This document shows, in pieces, positions 36,432 to 45,863 of a stretch of DNA of 45,863 nt. Each line of letters begins with the position of its first letter. The stretch's first letter is position 1. The stretch is from positions 1-45,863 of the forward strand of contig JAICWE010000021.1 of the NCBI GenBank assembly GCA_025934955.1, given 5' to 3'. This DNA comes from Gemmatimonadales bacterium. GTDB taxonomy: Bacteria > Gemmatimonadota > Gemmatimonadetes > Gemmatimonadales > GWC2-71-9. A program made the position numbers and the translations under genes. The notes below the pieces were generated by a model, which was not told the origin of the DNA, searched no databases, and was given only the letters and a program-made list of their open reading frames with translations.

Positions 36432-37121
36432 ATGACCCGCAGCCTGGCGATGGCGCTGCTGCTCGGGCTTCCGGCCGCTGCGCTCACACCGCGGAGTGCG
36501 GCGGCGCAGGAGGCACCGGTCATCGCGGTGCTCCCGTTCGACAACGACGGGTCGTACGGGCGCGGCCCGGACGAGTTCGCGGCCCTTCAGGTCGGCATCC
36601 CCGCCGCGCTCGCGAGCGAGCTCGCGCGTACCACCGGCGGCCACGTCGTCGATCGGACCACGACCCTCGCGGCGCTCGCACAGTTGAATCCCGCCCACGG
36701 CCGGGTGGACGCCGCGTCGGCGGCGAAGCTCGCCGGCGACCTCAAAGCACGCTACATCGTGCTGGGGAGCTTCAAGGATTTCTACGGGCGGGTCCGGCTG
36801 AACGCGCGACTGGTGGACGCACAGAGCGGAGAAATCGTGGCCGTCGTCACCAATGGCGACCCGAAGCTCCAGGAGCGCGCCGCGCTCTACCGGATCATCC
36901 AGCGGATCGCGGCGGAGATCGCGGAGCGGCTGAAGCTGCCGGCGAACGGCGCGGCCCCCGGCCCCGACGTGCCGACCGATGCCCTGACGCTCTACAGCCG
37001 CGGAACGCTGGCTCTCGACCAGGGCGACAAGGCGCACGCCGCGCAGTTCTTCCGCCAGGCCCTGACGGCAGCACCGGCATTCGCCGAGGCTAGAGAGGGT
37101 CTGCGCCGAGCCGGCGGATGA
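36432..37121 (+). CDS. Secreted CsgG/LpoB-like protein with TPR-like tail
   Basis: A 229-residue protein with a signal peptide (LAMALLLGLPAAAL ... AAAQ). The core VIAVLPFDNDGSYGRGPDEFAALQVGIPAALASELARTTGGHVVDR and LKARYIVLGSFKDFYGRVRLNARLVDAQSGEIV have the CsgG/FlgO/LpoB nucleotide-binding-like fold. DALTLYSRGTLALDQGDKAHAAQFFRQALTAAPAFAEA at the end is a TPR hairpin. Such proteins assist envelope assembly or activate penicillin-binding proteins; the role here is inferred. GGAGG precedes ATG 36432. The stop converges on the DUF4105 gene with 24 bp between. Confidence 0.78.
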   Translation: MTRSLAMALLLGLPAAALTPRSAAAQEAPVIAVLPFDNDGSYGRGPDEFAALQVGIPAALASELARTTGGHVVDRTTTLAALAQLNPAHGRVDAASAAKLAGDLKARYIVLGSFKDFYGRVRLNARLVDAQSGEIVAVVTNGDPKLQERAALYRIIQRIAAEIAERLKLPANGAAPGPDVPTDALTLYSRGTLALDQGDKAHAAQFFRQALTAAPAFAEAREGLRRAGG

Positions 37122-37145
37122 TCGAATGCGCCGCGTCCGCGGCGG

Positions 37146-38411
37146 CTATCGGCCCCCGCGCTCCGGCTGCCGCGCGATCACCAGCAGACCGCACACGACC
37201 CCGAGCTGCGCCGGGACGAACAGCGCCAGCAGGTCCCCGTTCACCTGGCCGTGCGGCAGCAGCTTGAGCAGCAGGCCCGCCACCGACAGCATGCCGACCA
37301 GGATCGCCAGGACCCGCGCCGGGGGGTGCGCGCGCCCGCGCGGAAACACGATCCGCGGCAGCAGCACCGCGAGCGGCAGCGCCAGAAGATTCACCTGAAG
37401 AATGTTCTCGTTGTGGTACGTCGCCGTGTGATCGGTAAGCGCCCACATGCCGGTGACGATCACGCCAGCGACACCCACGAGCGAGAGCCACGCGCCGCCC
37501 AGCCACGCAAAGGCGCGGCGCGCCGGGTCCCGGCCCCGGGAGCCACGCCACGCAAGCAGCAGCAATCCGCCGCCGATCGCCACACCGAGCAGCAGGTAGC
37601 GCCAGAGCCACGGCGGCGGCGCATCGGGCAACGGCGGGCGCGTGCTGGCGTACAACGTCCGCTCCGAGCGCACCAGCGGGCCCACGCTCCCGTCGCCACG
37701 CACGACCGTGACGCTGCGCAGCCAGTCCCGCAGGCGAAGCGGCAGGAACATCTCCTCGTACGCGCTGATCGGCCGGTCGGTCGGCCGGCCCATGAGCAGG
37801 TCCAGCCCGGTGTAGATCAGCGGATCATCGGCGGTGAGACGGCGGGTGTGGAAGCGATACGTGGTGTGTGAGGGGATGCCCGCGGTCTCGGCGCGGATCC
37901 GGCCGCCGATCACGCGATCGATCGCATCGCGCACGCGGGTGGAGCAGTTGTCGCGGTAATAGTCGTAGAAGTAGTGGCGGTTTTCCTCCCGCGCATTCCA
38001 CTGCAGGAACGCCAGCAGCGCCGCCCGCGCGCTGGGCGGGAGATCCAGCTCCTGCACCCAGATCGAGCGATTCTCCCGCACGTAGATCCGATTGTACGAC
38101 TCGCCGGGAAAACCGCCCATCGCGTACCACATCCGCCCCTGGAGAAAGTGCGGGATGAAGTACGGCTGGTTGAAGTCGAACAGTCCGTAATTGTAGGAAA
38201 TCCCCTCATCGTCGGGGACCGTGGTATCGCGGATCCAGATCGCGTTGTGACCAAAGTGCTCCCAGACCGCGTCGCCCGGACCGTAGGTGACGACGGCGAC
38301 GTCGAGATTCGCGCCGGGCTCGACCGCGGCGCGGACGGTGGGTGCCGGGGCCCGTTGCGCCGAGAGCGGTGCGGCGAGGAGCCCGAGGAGCAGCGCGCCG
38401 CATCCCCTCAC
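37146..38411 (-). CDS. DUF4105 membrane protein (candidate lipoprotein N-acyltransferase, Lnb-like)
   Basis: A 421-residue protein. After a signal or anchor, the DUF4105 domain (about 25-260) shows YGPGDAVWEHFGHNAIWI and YFYDYYRDNCSTRVRDAIDRVIGG, supplying a His and Cys typical of a Cys-protease-like active site. The C-terminal 140 residues contain about five transmembrane helices. A DUF4105 protein, Lnb, has been reported to N-acylate lipoproteins in Bacteroides. No Lnt is visible here, while lipoproteins abound, so this role is plausible but inferred. GTG 38411 overlaps the Gfo/Idh stop (GTGA). Confidence 0.75.
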   Translation of the reverse strand: MRGCGALLLGLLAAPLSAQRAPAPTVRAAVEPGANLDVAVVTYGPGDAVWEHFGHNAIWIRDTTVPDDEGISYNYGLFDFNQPYFIPHFLQGRMWYAMGGFPGESYNRIYVRENRSIWVQELDLPPSARAALLAFLQWNAREENRHYFYDYYRDNCSTRVRDAIDRVIGGRIRAETAGIPSHTTYRFHTRRLTADDPLIYTGLDLLMGRPTDRPISAYEEMFLPLRLRDWLRSVTVVRGDGSVGPLVRSERTLYASTRPPLPDAPPPWLWRYLLLGVAIGGGLLLLAWRGSRGRDPARRAFAWLGGAWLSLVGVAGVIVTGMWALTDHTATYHNENILQVNLLALPLAVLLPRIVFPRGRAHPPARVLAILVGMLSVAGLLLKLLPHGQVNGDLLALFVPAQLGVVCGLLVIARQPERGGR

Positions 38412-39418
38412 AGCGTGGCGTCGCGGCCGTCCTCCGCCGACTTGTAGATGGCGTCGAGCACCTTGTGCAGCCGAACCTGCTCGGCGAGGTCGGGCGCCTT
38501 TGCCTCTCCGGCGATCGCGGCGAGGAAGTGGGCCCACTGCGCGCGGTACGCCGCGGCGAAGGCGTTCTCCCGGCTTCCGGCTCCGGTGGGCGAGACGTCG
38601 GTCGCCACGCCGTGCAGCTCCTTCCACACCTTGAGCGGGTTGATCGCGGCGGTGCCTCGGGCGCAGCGAAGGCCGCAGCCGAAACGCTCGCCGGCGCCGA
38701 TGTGATGCCAGGTGACGTCGACGAAGATCGACGCGCCGTTCTCGCACACCACGAACGCGCTGCCGCTCTGCTCCACAGCCCGCTCGCGCTCGGCCCGGTC
38801 GAGGCACGCGCTGACCCGCGCCGGCTCCGGACTGCCGATCAGCCAGAGACCGAGATCGACGATCGCGAGCCCGAGGTCGAGCATGGCGCCGCCGCCGGCG
38901 AGGTCGCGCCGCTGCCGCCAGCCGAGCTGTCCGCGGCTCGGCCGGAAGGCGTGCCAGCTTCCGCGCACGCTCTCCACCGCGCCCAGCTCGCCGCTCTGGA
39001 CGAAGCCGCGGACGATCTGCACGTCCGGCCGGTAGCGGTGTGTCATGCCCACCATGACGACTTTGTCGCGCTTCTCCGCCGCGCGCAGCACGCGGGCGGC
39101 GCTCGCCGCGGTCAGCGTCATCGGCTTTTCCACCAGCACGTGCAGGTCGGCCGAGAGCGCCGCGAGGATGTGGGACTCGTGCAGATGATTGGGCGAGCAG
39201 ATGACCAGCGCGTCCAGCTCCTCGTGCTGGATGAGGTCCTCGATGTCGTCGAACGCGTCGGGCACGCCGAAGCGATCGGCGAGCGCGCGGGCCTTCGGCA
39301 GGTCGGTGTCGGCGATGGCGCGCACCTCGACGCCGCGGAACTTCTTGAGCGCCGGCAGGTGAGCCACCTGGGTGACCGCGCCGCCGCCGATGATGCCGAG
39401 CCGGAGCGGATCGCTCAC
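38408..39418 (-). CDS. Gfo/Idh/MocA-family NAD(P)-dependent oxidoreductase
   Basis: A 336-residue protein. Rossmann motif LRLGIIGGGAVTQVAHLPALKKF, then VEVRAIADTDLPKARALADRFG, ALVICSPNHLHESHILAALSADLHVLVEKPMTLTAASA (EKP motif with the NAD-contacting Lys), and a C-terminal beta-sheet domain including GGAMLDLGLAIVDLGLWLIG. It probably dehydrogenates a sugar or cyclitol; the substrate is unknown. GTG 39418 has AGGGG upstream; the extended frame to 39553 is not conserved. It is coupled to the DUF4105 gene. Confidence 0.9.
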   Translation of the reverse strand: MSDPLRLGIIGGGAVTQVAHLPALKKFRGVEVRAIADTDLPKARALADRFGVPDAFDDIEDLIQHEELDALVICSPNHLHESHILAALSADLHVLVEKPMTLTAASAARVLRAAEKRDKVVMVGMTHRYRPDVQIVRGFVQSGELGAVESVRGSWHAFRPSRGQLGWRQRRDLAGGGAMLDLGLAIVDLGLWLIGSPEPARVSACLDRAERERAVEQSGSAFVVCENGASIFVDVTWHHIGAGERFGCGLRCARGTAAINPLKVWKELHGVATDVSPTGAGSRENAFAAAYRAQWAHFLAAIAGEAKAPDLAEQVRLHKVLDAIYKSAEDGRDATL

Positions 39419-39443
39419 CGCACCCCTCGGGCCTGCGAACGGC

Positions 39444-39902
39444 TCACGGCGTGCCCGCCGCGTTCCGTGGATCGTCGTGCGGGTGCACGTAGGTGACCGC
39501 GAATGGCGCCGTGCTGCTGATCTCGATGACCGTGGCGCCGCGGGTCTGCGCAAAGTGATGGACCCGCGCCGGAATTTCCCCGCTCTGTCCCTTGCGGAGC
39601 GGCTTGGTGCTGTCGGCGTTGAAGGTGTCGCCCATTCCGACCAGGAGGGTGCCGACCTTCACGGTCACGTGCTCGGCGGTCGGATGAAAATGCGGTGGGA
39701 TCCGGTAGTTGGCCGGCATGGAGAGCCGGACCGCGAACGGTCCGGTGCCCGCCGGATCGCCGCGCACGACGGCCATCTTGGCGCCCTTGGGCAAGGCGTC
39801 GGGCGCGGGGGCCCACTGGAGGCGGTGCGGCTTTGCGGCTTGGGCGTGGAGCGCCGCAGCGGCGAGCAGCAGGCCGCCGACGGCAAGGCGAACGGCACGC
39901 AT
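39444..39902 (-). CDS. Secreted cupin-domain protein
   Basis: A 152-residue protein with a signal peptide (LAVGGLLLAAAALHAQA). The single cupin has YRIPPHFHPTAEHVTVKVGTLLVGMG (motif 1: HxH...E) and EIPARVHHFAQTRGATVIEI (motif 2), so a metal site of the usual three His plus Glu is present. It probably acts in the periplasm; the activity is unknown. ATG 39902 follows a GGAG. The gene stands apart from the Gfo/Idh gene by 25 bp and may be co-transcribed with it. Confidence 0.8.
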   Translation of the reverse strand: MRAVRLAVGGLLLAAAALHAQAAKPHRLQWAPAPDALPKGAKMAVVRGDPAGTGPFAVRLSMPANYRIPPHFHPTAEHVTVKVGTLLVGMGDTFNADSTKPLRKGQSGEIPARVHHFAQTRGATVIEISSTAPFAVTYVHPHDDPRNAAGTP

Positions 39903-39963
39903 GAAAGCTCCGTGGAAATGAGGGTACGCCAAGCTGCGTATTCGCGGGCGGCGGCACAAGACC

Positions 39964-39979
39964 GATGCGACGCCGCATC
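39964..39979 (-). terminator. Short hairpin between the spoIID-like gene and the cupin gene
   Basis: GATGCG-ACGC-CGCATC forms a 6-bp stem with a 4-nt loop 27 bp after the spoIID-like stop (minus strand). Only a weak T-containing tail follows, so it is a possible terminator at most. Confidence 0.25.
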
Positions 39980-40005
39980 CCGCCCGTGCTCGCGACGATC
40001 GTGGG

Positions 40006-41334
40006 CTAGTAGTAGACCGTGATCGCCGTGCCCGGGTAATACGCCGCGAGGATCTCGGGATGGTTCTGGCCCGCCCGCGCGCGCCCGACCGCACCCCACT
40101 GGCAGAAGCCCACGCCGGGCCCCGCCCCGCCGCCGTCGGCCACCAGCCGAGACACCCGCCCGCCCGCGCTCGACATGCTGAGCGTGAACGCGTTGCTCCG
40201 AAGCGGCTCGCCCGCCGCCGTCCGAAGCACCTGGCGCACCTGAGGGCCATCCACCTCGACCGACGTGGTCGCGAGCGTGACCGTGAGCCCCGCCGCGCGA
40301 CCCGATCCGGTGCGACCGTTGACCCGGACGTCCCGCACCGCGGTCACCTGCTCCGCGGCGATGCGCGAGACCGCCGGCAGCGAGCGCCGGAGCACCGCAC
40401 GCAGCTCGTCGCCGGTCCAGCTCTCCCGCCAGCGGAAGCGCGGCGAGATGCTGCACCACGCGCGGCCGCCCGCGTCCACGTCGTCGATCGAACGGAGATA
40501 CGGCCGATCGGCGCCGCGGAAGATCTCCAGGCCGCTCGCCGTGCGGCCGCCGCACGTGGAAAAGAAGAAGGCTTCGATCAGCTCGCCGTTGTAGGTGAGC
40601 ACGCGGCCGCGGGTGTCGGCGACGGCCGCGTTGCCGAGTCCGGTCTCGTTGAGCACGCCGCCGTAAACTTGGTCGGAGATGCCGGCGAGGAGATCGAACC
40701 CCTCGGCGCGCCAGCGGCCCAGGTTGCGGAGCGCGTAGGTGCGCGAGACGATGGCTTGGGCGCGGAGCGCCTCGATCTCGACCGAGTCCCGCCGGCCCAT
40801 CTCGCTCGACACGACGCCGTCGAGGTAGGCCTCCATCGGCACGCGGTTCACGACCGTGACGCCGGTGCGGTCGCGCAACAGCACGATCTCGCCCCGATAC
40901 GGACGGCCGTTCACCCGCACGTAGTCGCCCGAGTCGGCGGGCAGGAGCGTGAGTTGATCACCGCTCGCGGCGCCGATGCCCCCGGCCGTCTGTATCGCGA
41001 CGCCGCTCGGCACCGCAACCGCGCGCGCATCACTGCCGGCCGCGAGCGCGCCGAGCGCGGCGCCGTCGGGGCCGGTGACGCGGACGCCGCCGGTCGCAGC
41101 GATCGCCACGCTCGACGCGCCGGTGAGGAGCCCGATGCGCACCGTCGGCTCCGGCCCGGCGCCACTCGGCGCCGCAGGGCCGACCGGCGAGGGACCCGGC
41201 ACCGCCTCACCTTCCGGCCGGATGCAGCTCAGCAACAGCACGAGGCCGAGGGCGACGAAGGCCGCCGGCGCCGGCGCGGCGCCGGCGTATCGGATCAGCC
41301 GACCGCGGCGGGGCCTACCCGCGGTAATTGCCAA
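40006..41334 (-). CDS. SpoIID/LytB-domain lipoprotein (amidase enhancer / lytic transglycosylase type)
   Basis: A 442-residue protein. A lipobox-like LVLLLSC is followed by a Pro-rich linker, a beta-rich region (about 65-155) and a SpoIID core: VNRVPMEAYLDGVVSSEMGRRDSVEIEALRAQAIVSRTYAL (Glu in SSEM is the catalytic Glu of SpoIID), SDQVYGGV, STCGGRTAS, and near the end GVGFCQWGAVGRARAGQNHPEILAAYYPGTAI. It should act on denuded or peptide-bearing glycan in a non-sporulating diderm, perhaps at division. TTG 41334 is the only near start and overlaps the yajQ stop by 20 nt; start uncertain. Confidence 0.87.
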   Translation of the reverse strand: MAITAGRPRRGRLIRYAGAAPAPAAFVALGLVLLLSCIRPEGEAVPGPSPVGPAAPSGAGPEPTVRIGLLTGASSVAIAATGGVRVTGPDGAALGALAAGSDARAVAVPSGVAIQTAGGIGAASGDQLTLLPADSGDYVRVNGRPYRGEIVLLRDRTGVTVVNRVPMEAYLDGVVSSEMGRRDSVEIEALRAQAIVSRTYALRNLGRWRAEGFDLLAGISDQVYGGVLNETGLGNAAVADTRGRVLTYNGELIEAFFFSTCGGRTASGLEIFRGADRPYLRSIDDVDAGGRAWCSISPRFRWRESWTGDELRAVLRRSLPAVSRIAAEQVTAVRDVRVNGRTGSGRAAGLTVTLATTSVEVDGPQVRQVLRTAAGEPLRSNAFTLSMSSAGGRVSRLVADGGGAGPGVGFCQWGAVGRARAGQNHPEILAAYYPGTAITVYY

Positions 41335-41818
41335 ACTTGAGCTCGATCCCGAAATCCTGACCGCGCAGCAATGCGATCACGCTCTGGAGCTCGTCGCGCG
41401 ACGGCGCGCTCACCCGCACCTCGTCACCTTGGATGCTGGTCTGAGTTTTCTTGAAGCCGCCGTCCTTGATTGCCCGGACGATCTGCTTGGCCGTGTCGCC
41501 TGCGATTCCCTGCGTGAGCGTGATGGTGCGCCGGACCGACTGGCCGGTGGCGGTCTCCACCTCGCCGATCTGGAGATTCCTCACCGGCACGCCGCGCTTG
41601 ATCAACCGGCCTCGGAGAACGTCGAGCAGCGCCTCCATGCGGAATTCGTCGTCCGCCGCGAGCTTGAGCTCCGCCTTGTCGCGGTCGAAGTTGATGGTGC
41701 AGTGCGTGCCCTTGAAGTCGTACCGCGTGGCGATCTCCTTCAGCGCCTGATTGACGGCGTTGTCCACTTCCTGGAGATCGGCTCCGGTCGAGATGTCGAA
41801 CGAAGGATTGGCGGCCAT
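41315..41818 (-). CDS. yajQ: YajQ-family nucleotide-binding protein
   Basis: A 167-residue protein of normal length. MAANPSFDISTGADLQEVDNAVNQALKEIATRYDFKGT, VPVRNLQIGEVETATGQSVRRTITLTQGI and KKTQTSIQGDEVRVSAPSRDELQSVIALLRGQDFGIELKFGNYR are the conserved YajQ (DUF520) blocks. Family members bind RNA or cyclic di-GMP and affect regulation. ATG 41818 is the family start. It overlaps the spoIID-like gene downstream and is divergent from the metY operon. Confidence 0.95.
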   Translation of the reverse strand: MAANPSFDISTGADLQEVDNAVNQALKEIATRYDFKGTHCTINFDRDKAELKLAADDEFRMEALLDVLRGRLIKRGVPVRNLQIGEVETATGQSVRRTITLTQGIAGDTAKQIVRAIKDGGFKKTQTSIQGDEVRVSAPSRDELQSVIALLRGQDFGIELKFGNYRG

Positions 41819-41852
41819 GGCCCGGTATGTGGAGGGTGAGTGTGCCGGAATG

Positions 41853-41877
41853 TAGAGCGCCCGCCGCCGGTGCTCTA
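41853..41877. repeat. Inverted repeat TAGAGC-N13-GCTCTA between divergent yajQ and metY promoters
   Basis: 6-bp arms (41853-41858, 41872-41877) ending 11 bp before the metY -35 box. The position suits an operator; no regulator is identifiable. Confidence 0.3.
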
Positions 41878-41888
41878 GCCCGCCGCTC

Positions 41889-41917
41889 TTGACGGATCGG
41901 CCGCGGTTCGGTAAGCT
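41889..41917 (+). promoter_or_regulatory. Promoter of the methionine operon
   Basis: TTGACG (41889-41894), a 17-nt spacer and TAAGCT (41912-41917). The predicted transcript starts near 41924, precisely at the first base pair of the SAM-II-like aptamer. The -35 is strong and the -10 partial. Confidence 0.6.
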
Positions 41918-41924
41918 CGATCCA

Positions 41925-44681
<2,757 letters not shown>

Positions 44682-44685
<4 letters not shown>

Positions 44686-45707
44686 CGGCACTGGTGCCCG
44701 TCGAGACCTCGACCGACCTCGTCGCCCGCGCCTTCACCACCGATGGCGGCGCCGTGATCGACGAGCTCCGCCTTCGCTACCGGGTCTTCGGTGACCCCGC
44801 GGCGGGGCAGCGCAACGGCTGGATTCTCGTGTTCCACGCGCTCACCGGCGGCCCCGACGTGGACGCATGGTGGGGCGAGCTGCTCGGCCCGGGACGCCCG
44901 CTCGACACCGAGCGCCACGCCGTCCTCGCCGCCAACCTCCCGGGGAGTTGCTATGGGTCGTCGGGGCCGCTCGACGATCCCGAGTTCCCCGCGCTCACGC
45001 CGGCCGACATGGCCCGCGCGCACGTGCCACTTCTCGCCCACCTCGGCATCGAGCGGCTCGCGCTCGCGACCGGGGGGTCGTTAGGCGGGATGGTGGCGCT
45101 CGAGTGGGGCCGCGTCGCCCCGGTGCCGACCGACCGGCTGGTCGTCTTCGCGGCGCCGGCGGCGACGTCGGCGCAGGCGGTCGCATGGAACACGGTGCAG
45201 CGGCTCGCCATCGAAGCCGATCCGCGCTGGAGAGACGGGAGCTACCCGCCCGGCGACGGACCGGACGCGGGGCTCGCCGCCGCGCGCGCCATTGCGATGA
45301 TCACCTATCGCTCCGCGGCGGAGTTCGCCCAGCGCTTCGGCCGGCGCTCGACGCGCGAGCCGGGCCGGTTCGACGTCGAGCACTACCTGCGCCGCCAGGG
45401 CGAGAAGCTGGTCGACCGCTTCGACGCGCGGAGTTACGTGGCGCTCATGGGTGCGATGGACCGCCACGACGTCGGCGACCTGGCCAAGGCCGCGGCCCAA
45501 ACCCGGGAGCGGGTGCGCCAGGTGATCGGTGTCGGGATCGACAGCGACATCCTGTACTACCCGGACGAGGTGCGCGGGTGGGTGCAGGCGTATCGTGCGG
45601 CGGGATGCGCGGCGCGCTATGAGGAGATCCGGTCGATCTACGGCCACGACGCATTCCTGATCGAGTTCGATCAGGTGGCGCGGGCGCTGGCAGACGAGCG
45701 GAGATAA
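44682..45707 (+). CDS. metX: Homoserine O-acetyltransferase (MetX family)
   Basis: A 341-residue alpha/beta hydrolase. LRYRVFGDP, ILVFHALTGGPDVDAWWGELLGPGRPLDTERHAVLAANLPGSCYGSSGP, nucleophile GGSLGGMVALEW, catalytic Asp in GVGIDSDILYYP and His in YGHDAFLIEFDQV match MetX. It makes O-acetylhomoserine, the substrate of the MetY encoded two genes upstream; acetyl versus succinyl specificity is inferred from that context. ATG 44682 overlaps the aspartokinase stop (ATGA). It converges on the sigma factor gene 6 bp later without a visible terminator. Confidence 0.92.
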
Positions 45708-45713
45708 CCGAAG

Positions 45714-45863
<150 letters not shown>

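Overview
The window is a gene-dense, GC-rich (about two thirds G+C by eye) chromosomal segment of a Gram-negative (diderm) bacterium. Diderm features include lipobox proteins, LolA, SPOR and SpoIID domains and a predicted outer-membrane barrel. The gene content and several details (DUF2232 between rpsR and rplI, twin S41 proteases, a metalloprotease-propeller-barrel protein, and Bacteroidota-like TAnnTTTG promoter boxes at very high GC) fit a member of the Gemmatimonadota or a neighbouring FCB phylum best. That placement is inference; no rRNA is present. No phage, insertion sequence or CRISPR array was seen.

Layout. 1-1036 (minus): thioredoxin and the 5' part of rsmI. 1135-6585: methylmalonyl-CoA epimerase, a lipoprotein (minus), pdxJ, a degenerate-HPt protein, an LPG-synthase-type membrane protein and ispE. 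6569-9676: a secreted copper-radical oxidase coupled to a small lipoprotein, tRNA-Gln(TTG), and a paralogue of that lipoprotein. 9874-17476: a housekeeping block of prs, rplY, pth, ychF, rpsF, rpsR, DUF2232, rplI, a FakA-FakB type fusion and rsfS. 17492-27442: a protease/propeller/barrel protein, a SPOR lipoprotein, smc, DAHP synthase and lolA. 34601-27426 (minus): a long operon rpmE-prfA-prmC-ylbF-tmk-ctp-DUF2520-ctp with a recognisable sigma-70 promoter. 34819-37121: a Crp/Fnr regulator, an MBL-fold hydrolase and a CsgG/LpoB-like protein. 41818-37146 (minus): yajQ, spoIID-like, a cupin, a Gfo/Idh oxidoreductase and a DUF4105 membrane protein. 41889-45707: a methionine operon, metY-aspartokinase-metX. 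The 3' end of an RpoD-type sigma factor closes the window. Many genes are joined by ATGA or GTGA overlaps, so translational coupling is widespread.

The most striking region is the 460-bp leader of the methionine operon (41819-42280). Directly after a sigma-70-like promoter lies a SAM-II-type aptamer with an extra hairpin. It is followed by a small hairpin plus T-run, then a 32-codon ORF rich in Met and Cys (two Met-Cys pairs), and then a 15-bp perfect terminator hairpin with a T-rich tail 41 bp before metY. The DNA also contains the alternative pairings expected of a classical 1-2-3-4 attenuator: a protector hairpin overlaps the second Met-Cys codon pair, and its 3' arm repeats the start of the terminator 3' arm. 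This suggests that the operon reads SAM through an aptamer and Met/Cys supply through ribosome stalling on one leader.

Other points of note are a complete set of galactose-oxidase active-site residues in a bacterial lipoprotein, a one-chain FakA/FakB fusion, two genes whose only sensible start appears to be CTG, and a leaderless-looking gene with a Bacteroidota-type promoter.
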